Below are positions 6,437-11,568 of a stretch of DNA of 11,568 bases, one piece after another. The notes under the pieces are model-generated. The model was not told where the DNA came from. It saw only the letters and a list, made by a program, of their open reading frames with translations, and searched no databases. The stretch spans positions 1 through 11,568 of the forward strand of contig JBKJKJ010000096.1 in NCBI GenBank assembly GCA_046597455.1. Direction: 5' to 3'. Position numbers and translations under genes: made by a program. Source of the stretch: JAQGMV01 sp046597455. GTDB taxonomy: Bacteria; Pseudomonadota; Gammaproteobacteria; Burkholderiales; SG8-41. The stretch's first letter is position 1, and every line of letters starts with the position of its first letter.

Positions 6437-7510
6437 ATGGGAACCACCTACAGGATTCTGATCATGGGCGCGTCATACGGCTCGCTGCTGGCGGCCAAGC
6501 TCGTGGCAGTGGGCCATGCGGTGCGGCTGGTATGCCTCCCGGCCGAAGCAGACTTGATCAACGAAGAAGGCGCCCGCATCCTCATGCCCGTGAGGGGCCG
6601 CGACGGGCTGGTCGAGATCGACACGCGCAAGCTGCCGGGCAAGCTTTCGGCGGGCGGCGCCGAAAGCGCCAAGCCTTCCGAATTCGACCTCGTCGTGCTG
6701 GCGATGCAGGAGCCCCAGTACCGCTCACCGGGCGTGCGCGAGCTTCTCGACGCGGTGGCCAAGGCCCGAGTCCCGTGCATGTCGATCATGAACATGCCCC
6801 CGCCGCCTTACCTCGCGCGTATTCCGGGCCTGTCGATCGAGGCGCTCGCGGACTGCTATACGGACTTCGGCGTCTGGAAGAGCTTCGATCCGAAATTCAT
6901 GACGCTGTGCAGCCCCGATGCGCAGGCTTTCCGGCCGCCCGAAGAAAAAGTGAACGTGCTGCAAGTGAGGCTGCCGACGAATTTCAGATCGGCGCACTTC
7001 GAGTCGGACGCGCACACCGCCATGCTTCGCGATCTCGAATCCGGAATCGAAGCCGCGCGTTTCGACAGCGGCGACGGCAAGAAAATCGAGCTGCCCGTGA
7101 AGTTGAGAGTCCACGACTCGGTTTTCGTCCCGCTGGCGAAATGGAGCATGTTGCTGGCCGGCAACTATCGATGCGTAGAGAAAGACACGGTGCGTCCCAT
7201 CAAGGATGCCGTGCACGGCGACCTCGAAGCATCGCGCTCGGTCTACGCGTGGGTCGCGGAGGTCTGCAAGGCGCTCGGCGCGGCCGACAAGGATCTGGTG
7301 CCTTTCGATAAATACGCGAACGCCTCGCTGCTCCTCACGGGCCCCTCTTCGGCGGCGCGCGCGCTGGCCGCAGGTGCCCCGAACATCGAGCGCGTCGACC
7401 GGCTCGTGCAAACCATCGCCCGGCAGAAAGGCATGCAGAACAAAGTAGTCGATGAAACCGTCGCACTCGTCGACGAATGGCTGCGCAGAAACCGGCAGAA
7501 AGCGGCCTGA
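6437..7510 (+). CDS. Ketopantoate-reductase-like (ApbA/PanE fold) NAD(P)-dependent dehydrogenase, substrate unknown
   Basis: A 357-residue protein. The N-terminal Rossmann fold starts YRILIMGASYGSLLAAKLVAVGH, where the usual GxGxxG has Ser in place of the second Gly (GASYGS, residues 11-16). The C-terminal helical domain fits ApbA_C: PLAKWSMLLAGNYRC around 232-246, then GPSSAARALAAG and IERVDRLVQTIARQKGM around 302-333. PanE reduces 2-dehydropantoate with NADPH. Here Lys235 matches the catalytic Lys of the KxxxNxxxN motif and Asn243 the second Asn, but the first Asn is Leu. It is also longer than the roughly 300 residues of true PanE. It is therefore more likely a related 2-oxoacid or hydroxyacid dehydrogenase than the pantothenate enzyme. 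A GAGGG site precedes the ATG. The ABM-domain gene follows after 6 bp, so the two are probably one transcript. Confidence 0.75.
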   Translation: MGTTYRILIMGASYGSLLAAKLVAVGHAVRLVCLPAEADLINEEGARILMPVRGRDGLVEIDTRKLPGKLSAGGAESAKPSEFDLVVLAMQEPQYRSPGVRELLDAVAKARVPCMSIMNMPPPPYLARIPGLSIEALADCYTDFGVWKSFDPKFMTLCSPDAQAFRPPEEKVNVLQVRLPTNFRSAHFESDAHTAMLRDLESGIEAARFDSGDGKKIELPVKLRVHDSVFVPLAKWSMLLAGNYRCVEKDTVRPIKDAVHGDLEASRSVYAWVAEVCKALGAADKDLVPFDKYANASLLLTGPSSAARALAAGAPNIERVDRLVQTIARQKGMQNKVVDETVALVDEWLRRNRQKAA

Positions 7511-7516
7511 GGCGAA

Positions 7517-7804
7517 ATGAGCGTCCGACTCGTCGTCACGATCACGGCCGCGCCGGGCAAAGGCTCGGCGCTTTCGAAGGTGTACCAGGAACGTGCTGCA
7601 ACAGCGAGCAAAGAGGCGGGCTGCGAGCAGTTCGACGTCTTCCAGGGCGTCGATGACCCCGACCGGATCGTGCTGCTCGAGCGCTGGGCCGATCAGGCCG
7701 CACTCGACGTCCACGCGCAGCAACCCAGCACACGCTCGCCACTCCCCGAAGGCCTTCGGCTCGGCAGCGAGCGCGAAGACTACCAATACAACCGGACGCG
7801 CTGA
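7517..7804 (+). CDS. Small ABM-domain protein (antibiotic biosynthesis monooxygenase/YgiN-like)
   Basis: A 95-residue protein of the dimeric alpha/beta ferredoxin-like barrel type. VRLVVTITAAPGKGSALSKV gives the first strand and helix; CEQFDVFQGVDDPDRIVLLE is the central hairpin with the usual Asp-Pro turn; RWADQAALDVHAQQP is the second helix, with the family W-x(6-7)-H pattern. Members are cofactor-free oxygenases, quinol-handling enzymes or small metabolite-binding barrels. The ATG has GAGG five to six bases upstream and begins 6 bp after the stop of the ApbA-like gene, suggesting coupled translation and action on the same or a chemically related metabolite. The length is normal for the family. 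The reaction cannot be inferred. Confidence 0.8.
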   Translation: MSVRLVVTITAAPGKGSALSKVYQERAATASKEAGCEQFDVFQGVDDPDRIVLLERWADQAALDVHAQQPSTRSPLPEGLRLGSEREDYQYNRTR

Positions 7805-7820
7805 GCGCATTCTCCGCCGC

Positions 7821-7878
7821 GCCGGGCGCCCATATTGATTTCCCTGCCAGGCCCAGCGCCATTCGCGGCGCGCCCGGC
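7821..7878 (+). repeat. Long inverted repeat GCCGGGCGC ... GCGCCCGGC after the ABM gene
   Basis: Nine-base perfectly complementary arms (7821-7829 and 7870-7878) are separated by 40 bp, starting 16 bp after the ABM stop. The transcript could fold into a GC-rich stem marking the end of the ApbA-ABM transcript. There is no T-tract, so it is not a textbook terminator. Confidence 0.35.
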
Positions 7879-7972
7879 CCGCGCCCTGTAAACACGGTTC
7901 CTTTCTTGCAGACCACGTGACCGGCGGATGACGCGGTGCAGCCCGGTCGCGCTTCGACCACGCCCGGCCCCC

Positions 7973-8020
7973 ATCACTCCCTCACCCCGTCACTGCCTCA
8001 CTCCATCACCCCATCCCCCC
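7973..8020 (+). repeat. Six tandem octamer units (consensus NTCACYCC, last unit degenerate)
   Basis: Reading in register: ATCACTCC, CTCACCCC, GTCACTGC, CTCACTCC, ATCACCCC, ATCCCCCC. The first five keep TCAC at positions 2-5 and C at position 8. The array is purely intergenic and ends 13 bp before the AAGGAG of the Bug/TctC gene, so it lies in its promoter or leader. Copy-number change would alter spacing there. Confidence 0.7.
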
Positions 8021-8030
8021 ACCCTCTCCC
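8009..8030 (-). other. Potential G-quadruplex on the minus strand (C-rich/i-motif tract on plus)
   Basis: On the minus strand the tract has four G-runs of 3, 3, 6 and 4 separated by loops of 3, 1 and 2 bases, which fits the G3+N1-7 rule. On the plus strand it is C-rich and ends three bases before the AAAGGAG of the next gene. It overlaps the octamer array. Folding is predicted from the pattern only. Confidence 0.5.
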
Positions 8031-8033
8031 GCA

Positions 8034-8039
8034 AAGGAG
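8034..8039 (+). promoter_or_regulatory. Ribosome-binding site of the Bug/TctC gene
   Basis: AAGGAG nine bases before the ATG at 8049. It supports that start and a full-length signal peptide. Confidence 0.75.
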
Positions 8040-8048
8040 CACCCCAAG

Positions 8049-9071
8049 ATGAACACGACGCGAACCCACTCCGCACGCCGCAGGCCCTGCGCGGCTTACC
8101 TACCCGCGCTGTCTGCTCTGGCGGCGGCCCTTCTGCCCCTGGCGGTTCAGGCCGCGGTGCCGCCGGCCCAGAACTACCCGACGCGCCCGATACGCATCGT
8201 GGTCGCCTACACCCCCGCCGGCACGACCGACATCCTTGCGCGGATCATCGGCCAGAAGATGAACGAGGCGTGGGGGCAACCGGTGATCATCGAGAACCGG
8301 CCGGGTGCGAACGGCAACATCGGCACCGAATACGCGGCGAAAGCCGCGCCCGACGGCCATACCTTTCTCATGACGACCGCGGGCCCGCACGGCATCAATC
8401 CGAGTCTCTACCGCAAGCTCGGCTACAACGCGGTCAAGGACTTCACGGCGGTGAGCCTGGTGGCACTGGTTCCGAACATCCTCGTCGTGAACAGTGCGCT
8501 GCCGGTCAAAAGCGTCAAGGAACTGATCGCGTATGCCAAAGCCAACCCCGGGAAACTGAACTACGGATCGCCCGGCGCGGGAAGCACGGCGCATCTTTCG
8601 ATGGAGCTTTTCAAGTCGATGACCGGAACGGATCTCGTGCACGTGCCCTACAAAGGCAGCGCGGGCGTGCTGACCGACGTCATGGGCGGGCAGATCGCGG
8701 CAACGATGGACAACCTGCCGCCTTACCTGCCACAGGTGAAAGCAGGCAAGATCCGCGCACTGGCCGTCACCCCCGTCAAGCGCTCGCCCGCCTTGCCCGA
8801 CCTGCCGACAGTCGCCGAAGCAGGCGTGCCCGGCTACGTATCGAGCGCGTGGTTCGGCCTGGTGGCGCCGGCGGCAACCTCGAAGGACGTCATCCACAAA
8901 CTGTCCGCCGAGACCGCACGCATACTGCAGATGCCCGACGTCAGGACACGCCTTGCCGAGCAGGGCGCGGAGCCCGTCGGAAGCACACCCGAGCAGTTCG
9001 GCACGCACATCAGATCAGAAATCGCGAAATGGGCGAAAGTCATCAAGGAGGCCGGCGTCGAGCTCCAGTAA
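8049..9071 (+). CDS. Bug/TctC-family periplasmic solute-binding protein
   Basis: A 340-residue tripartite-tricarboxylate-transporter receptor. The signal peptide has a basic start (MNTTRTHSARRR), a hydrophobic core ending PLAVQA, and probable cleavage around residues 35-36. The mature protein opens with NYPTRPIRIVVAYTPAGTTD at about 42-61, then VIIENRPGANGNIGTEYAAK and APDGHTFLM, all standard Bug landmarks. YGSPGAGSTAHLSMELFK, VPYKGSAGVLTDVMGGQIAA and IRALAVTPVKRSPALPDLPT follow in family order. Bug proteins bind carboxylates and related small organics in the periplasm, and in Burkholderiales most are orphans. No TctA/TctB membrane genes are visible here, which fits an orphan receptor. The canonical GGxxD is GTTD here. 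It has its own ribosome site and a 244-bp upstream region with repeats, so it is probably transcribed separately from the ABM gene. The ligand is unknown. Confidence 0.93.
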   Translation: MNTTRTHSARRRPCAAYLPALSALAAALLPLAVQAAVPPAQNYPTRPIRIVVAYTPAGTTDILARIIGQKMNEAWGQPVIIENRPGANGNIGTEYAAKAAPDGHTFLMTTAGPHGINPSLYRKLGYNAVKDFTAVSLVALVPNILVVNSALPVKSVKELIAYAKANPGKLNYGSPGAGSTAHLSMELFKSMTGTDLVHVPYKGSAGVLTDVMGGQIAATMDNLPPYLPQVKAGKIRALAVTPVKRSPALPDLPTVAEAGVPGYVSSAWFGLVAPAATSKDVIHKLSAETARILQMPDVRTRLAEQGAEPVGSTPEQFGTHIRSEIAKWAKVIKEAGVELQ

Positions 9072-9088
9072 AAACCGCAATCGCGTCG

Positions 9089-9691
9089 ATGGCCCGCTAC
9101 ATCATCGAGGCGCGCTCGTTTCGTGTCGCGATCGCCTGGTCGCATAACTTCTGGGTGCTGAAAGAGGCCGGCTCCGGCAGTGCGATCGCCGAGTTGCACG
9201 GCCTCGCCTACGACCGGGTCCGCCGCAGGGTGCTGCCCATCGGGACGACCCGCGAGCATAGCCTGCGCGTGTTCATGTTTTCTCACGATGCGCAGTACGC
9301 TGCGAGCCTGGCTGTTCCTGTGGGCTCGACGCGCATGTACGCAAAAAGCCGCGCTCATATCGTGCACGAGAGCACCGAGGGGCTGGCGCGCTGGCGCGCC
9401 GCGGTCGGCGCGATGCCGCTGCTCGACCGGCTCGATCTGACCTACCCCCCTTACGGCTTCAACGTCCTCACCCCGGGCATCAACAGCAATTCAGCCTACC
9501 GCACGTTCGGGGAAATCATGGGTGTGCCCATTTACCGATTCCCCGGAACGTTCGCGCCCGGGCTTCGCCATCGCATGCTCACGCCGGAAGGGATCGAGCT
9601 CGCGCGCTACGCGCGCGGGAAGGATGAAACGCCGGACATCGTCGGCGCCTCAGCAACGGCTGCGGCTAAACCTGTGTCACGAACTTCGTGA
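9089..9691 (+). CDS. Hypothetical 200-residue protein with NSNS motif, family not recognised
   Basis: I do not recognise the family. The protein starts MARYIIEARSFRVAIAWSHN with no signal peptide or membrane segment. Visible blocks are SHNFWVL (18-24), AELHGLAYDR (34-43), VLPIGTTREHSLRVFMF (48-64), LTYPPYGFNVL (117-127) and INSNSAYRTFGEIMG (131-145). His19, His37 and the Asn/Ser of NSNS are hydrophilic residues in conserved-looking settings, so a small hydrolase or peptidase-like fold is conceivable but unproven. The start is 17 bp after the Bug/TctC stop with no clear ribosome site, so it may depend on coupling. The last 26 bp overlap the 3' end of the convergent aldehyde dehydrogenase gene, and the final 15 or so residues are low-complexity Ala/Ser. 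The frame is open far upstream, but that part is only the alternative frame of the Bug gene. Confidence 0.65.
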   Translation: MARYIIEARSFRVAIAWSHNFWVLKEAGSGSAIAELHGLAYDRVRRRVLPIGTTREHSLRVFMFSHDAQYAASLAVPVGSTRMYAKSRAHIVHESTEGLARWRAAVGAMPLLDRLDLTYPPYGFNVLTPGINSNSAYRTFGEIMGVPIYRFPGTFAPGLRHRMLTPEGIELARYARGKDETPDIVGASATAAAKPVSRTS

Positions 9692-11093
9692 CCAGATAGC
9701 CGTCGAAAGTCTCCGTACCGCCTTCACTGCCGATCCCGCTTTCCTTGACGCCGCCGAAAGGCGTTTCGGACAGCGCGCTGCCGAAATGATTGATGTTCAC
9801 CATGCCGGCCTCGATCGCATTCGCTGCATACGTCGACGTTTTCAGCGACTCGGTGAAGACGTACGACGACAGCCCGTAAGGCAGGCTGTTGGCGCGGCGG
9901 ATCGCCTCTTCGGGCTCGGTAAAACGCACCAGCGGCGCGATGGGACCGAACGGCTCATCGGTCATCAGCCGTGCATGATCGGGAAGGCCGGTGATGACCG
10001 TCGGCGGAAAAAAGAAGCCTGAGCCTTTCAGGCGCGCACCGCCGGTGACGACTTCGCCGCCGTGAGAGCGGGCATCTTCCATGAACGCTTCCATCGCATC
10101 GACCCGCTTGGCGTGCGCGAGCGGTCCCATCTGCGTGGCTTTCTCCAGGCCATTACCCACGGTCGTGGCGGAAATGGTCTCGATGAACCGCGCCGCAAAC
10201 CGATCGAAAATCTTGCTCTGAACGAAAAAGCGCGAAGGCGAGACGCAGACCTGTCCGGCGTTGCGGATCTTGAGCTTCGCGAGCATCGTCGCGGCCGCAT
10301 CCACGTTCGCGTCGTCGAACACGATCGCGGGTGAGTGGCCGCCGAGCTCCCACGTGCCGCGCTTCATGTGCGCACCGGCGAGCGCGGCGAGCTGCTTGCC
10401 GACCGGAATCGAGCCGGTAAAAGACACTTTGCGCACGATGGGTGATGCGATGAGGTATTCGGAGATTTCGTGCGGCACGCCCCACACGAGGTTCAGACAG
10501 CCTTTGGGCAGGCCTGCGTCGTGAAAAAGCCTCGCCAGCGCGACCACGGCGCTCGGCGAGCTTTCAGGCCCTTTCAGTATCAGCGTGCAGCCGGCGCCCA
10601 GCGCCGCGACCATCTTGCGTATGGCCTGATTGAACGGGAAATTCCAGGGCGTGAACGCGGCGCACACGCCAACCGGTTCGCGCAACACGAACTGGCGCAC
10701 ATCCGGACGACGGGGAGAAATCACGCGCCCGTATATGCGGCGACATTCTTCGGCGTGCCATTCGGCGTGCTCGGCACACGCCATGACCTCGCCCACCGAT
10801 TCCGCGAGCGGTTTGCCCTGATCCAGCGTGATGTTGCGCCCGATGTCCTGCGCGCGCTCGCGCGCGAGCTCGGCGACCTTACGCAGTATCGCCGAGCGCT
10901 CGAGCGGCGAGGTCTTCTTCCACGTCTCGAAGGCGCGCTGAGCGGCTGAGAGCGCGCGGTCGAGATCCTCCCGGCTCGCGTGTGGTAGCTGGCCGAGAAT
11001 TTCACCGCTGGCCGGGTTCAACACGGGCTCGGTCTTCCGGCCTTCCGCGACGACGAATTCGCCGTCGATGTACAACGCAAGTTTTTCGTACAC
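9666..11093 (-). CDS. NAD(P)-dependent aldehyde dehydrogenase (succinate-semialdehyde dehydrogenase type)
   Basis: A complete 475-residue aldehyde dehydrogenase. The N-terminus MYEKLALYIDGEF and NPASGEILGQLPHAS are typical of the proteobacterial SSDH/GabD-like branch. Active-site residues are all present: Asn151 in FTPWNFP, Lys174 in LILKGPESSP, FTGSIPVGK at 225-233, Glu249 in WELGGHSP, catalytic Cys283 in NAGQVCVSPSR, Glu380 in DEPFGP. It oxidises an aldehyde, probably a semialdehyde such as succinate or 2-oxoglutarate semialdehyde, to the acid in the cytoplasm. The start codon is GTG at 11093, preceded by AAAGGAA about seven bases upstream. The gene stands alone on this strand with a likely promoter at 11130-11135. 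2-Oxoglutarate semialdehyde is the end intermediate of hydroxyproline breakdown, so a link to the oxidase trio is possible, but the genes are about 6 kb apart. Exact substrate uncertain. Confidence 0.92.
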   Translation of the reverse strand: MYEKLALYIDGEFVVAEGRKTEPVLNPASGEILGQLPHASREDLDRALSAAQRAFETWKKTSPLERSAILRKVAELARERAQDIGRNITLDQGKPLAESVGEVMACAEHAEWHAEECRRIYGRVISPRRPDVRQFVLREPVGVCAAFTPWNFPFNQAIRKMVAALGAGCTLILKGPESSPSAVVALARLFHDAGLPKGCLNLVWGVPHEISEYLIASPIVRKVSFTGSIPVGKQLAALAGAHMKRGTWELGGHSPAIVFDDANVDAAATMLAKLKIRNAGQVCVSPSRFFVQSKIFDRFAARFIETISATTVGNGLEKATQMGPLAHAKRVDAMEAFMEDARSHGGEVVTGGARLKGSGFFFPPTVITGLPDHARLMTDEPFGPIAPLVRFTEPEEAIRRANSLPYGLSSYVFTESLKTSTYAANAIEAGMVNINHFGSALSETPFGGVKESGIGSEGGTETFDGYLVTKFVTQV

Positions 11094-11129
11094 GGTGGGT
11101 TCCTTTCAGATGAGCGTCGAGTGGCCCCT

Positions 11130-11135
11130 ATTATA
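11130..11135 (-). promoter_or_regulatory. -10 box TATAAT for the aldehyde dehydrogenase gene
   Basis: The minus strand reads CTCCTATAATAGGGG, a perfect TATAAT. Transcription would begin near 11123, about 30 nt before the GTG at 11093. The -35 is weak: TTGACC (11149-11154) lies only 13 bp away, too close for a standard spacer, so an activator may be needed. The box sits in the near-palindrome CCTATTATAGG, with CTGCGGCAG beside it, both possible operator elements. Confidence 0.45.
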
Positions 11136-11223
11136 GGAGCCTGCGGCAGGTCAAAACGCGGGCCGGTCGCGCACCGCCTGCGATGCCGTTCCCCCTGCCC
11201 GGGGCGCCTAAGCCGGGAGGATT

Positions 11224-11236
11224 GTGCGTCACGCAC
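11224..11236. promoter_or_regulatory. 13-bp perfect palindrome GTGCGTCACGCAC, candidate operator
   Basis: Six-base arms around a single central C, placed near the middle of the divergent intergenic region. This placement suits a dimeric regulator controlling both genes. No regulator gene is in the window, so the binding protein is unknown. Confidence 0.4.
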
Positions 11237-11423
11237 GTCCGCGAGCGCCCCTGGACCTCCTGCACGCCTCATGGCCGGCCGCAGGCCTCAAGAAGCTTCC
11301 GGAACGTCCGTTAAATGACCATCGCTGGGCGAGCCCACTCGAACGCCGCGATGCGTTGCACCCGCCGGAGCCACATCCTGGTTCCTGCTGCGGTGCTAAG
11401 CCATTACGCTAGATGGAGGACAC

Positions 11424-11568
11424 ATGAGTCTCAAAAAACCCGGCGCCACGGCACTGATCCTAGCGGCCCTGTTCACATTCCTGTCGCCGGCGCGCGCCGC
11501 GGAGCAGCCGTACGCGTTCAACGTGCTGAACCAGCGCTCAGAGGCGCTCACTGCCCAGTACTGGAACC
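11424..11568 (+). CDS. PhnD-like phosphate/phosphonate-type ABC transporter substrate-binding protein, N-terminal part
   Basis: The first 48 codons are in the window; the gene runs off the right edge. TGGAGGA three bases before the ATG supports this start. MSLKKPGATALILAALFTFL is a signal peptide, with likely cleavage after SPARA around residues 24-25. The mature start EQPYAFNVLNQRSEALTAQY, ending in WN, fits the opening strand of PhnD-family periplasmic binding proteins (beta strand, then a helix reaching the first ligand-binding loop). These bind phosphonates, phosphite or other oxyanions and some organic ligands for import. With only the N-terminus visible, family is likely but ligand and completeness are unknown. 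It is divergent from the aldehyde dehydrogenase gene. Confidence 0.65.
   Translation, partial: MSLKKPGATALILAALFTFLSPARAAEQPYAFNVLNQRSEALTAQYWN

Larger units (their letters stand above)
11094..11423. other. 330-bp divergent intergenic region between the aldehyde dehydrogenase and PhnD-like genes
   Basis: No convincing gene is seen here; the short open frames have no family character and no good starts. It holds the aldehyde dehydrogenase promoter box (11130-11135), a CTGCGGCAG palindrome (11141-11149), the 13-bp palindrome at 11224-11236 and, at its right end, the ribosome site TGGAGGA (11414-11420) of the PhnD-like gene. It probably serves both divergent genes. Confidence 0.6.

Noticed and set aside
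6725..7810. 361-codon minus-strand open frame opposite the ApbA-like and ABM genes
   Set aside because: No domain features; it spans two genes and the gap between them on the opposite strand.
7973..8020. Octamer array considered as a CRISPR remnant
   Set aside because: Units are 8 bp and contiguous with no spacers; it is a simple tandem repeat.
7928..9088. Upstream open part of the frame that ends at 9691 (would make a 587-residue protein)
   Set aside because: Before 9089 it runs in an alternative frame of the Bug/TctC gene and through the octamer repeats, with no family character. Only the part from the ATG at 9089 looks coding.
9050..9110. Possible frameshift joining the Bug/TctC gene to the downstream unknown gene
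   Set aside because: The Bug protein ends at the normal family length with a natural C-terminus (KVIKEAGVELQ), and the next protein has unrelated motifs.

Overview
The window is GC-rich bacterial DNA, densely packed with catabolic and uptake genes. The clearest lineage clue is a complete Bug/TctC-type periplasmic solute-binding protein (8049-9071), a family strongly expanded in Burkholderiales. Together with the oxidoreductase mix and GC-rich codon use, this suggests a betaproteobacterium of the Alcaligenaceae/Comamonadaceae kind. No rRNA, tRNA, IS element, phage gene or CRISPR array was seen. The lineage is an inference from gene content only.

Left part, minus strand (1-3297): three overlapping genes, read right to left, encode a heterotrimeric flavin/iron-sulfur dehydrogenase of the octopine/nopaline oxidase, HcnABC and D-hydroxyproline dehydrogenase type. 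They are a DAO-fold FAD subunit (2146-3297), a small [2Fe-2S] subunit (1869-2168) and a FAD subunit with a C-terminal BFD-like cysteine cluster (448-1872). Downstream, behind its own possible promoter, lies the 5' part of an alpha/beta hydrolase gene (1-290) cut by the window edge.

Middle part, plus strand (3504-7804): a gamma-glutamyltransferase-like Ntn-hydrolase is divergent from the oxidase trio. It keeps the catalytic Thr but has changes at several glutamate-pocket positions. Two back-to-back perfect hairpins follow it, then a secreted GH114/endo-alpha-1,4-polygalactosaminidase-like protein. Next come a ketopantoate-reductase-like (ApbA/PanE fold) dehydrogenase and a small ABM-domain protein, 6 bp apart and so probably one operon.

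Right part (7805-11568): an intergenic region carries six tandem octamer units running into a C-rich tract whose complement fits the G-quadruplex rule. These lie just upstream of the ribosome-binding site of the Bug/TctC gene. A 200-residue protein of unrecognised family follows 17 bp later and overlaps, tail to tail, a succinate-semialdehyde-type aldehyde dehydrogenase on the minus strand. A 330-bp divergent region with a perfect TATAAT box and a 13-bp palindrome separates that gene from the start of a PhnD-like ABC substrate-binding protein cut by the right edge.

Taken together this looks like a scavenging region: oxidation of an amino or imino acid (opine-like), amide hydrolysis, aldehyde oxidation, and periplasmic binding proteins for uptake. 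No single substrate can be read from the sequence. No clearly new defence or mobile system was found. The best leads are the atypical GGT beside the opine-oxidase-like trio, the unknown 200-residue protein, and the octamer/G4 leader.
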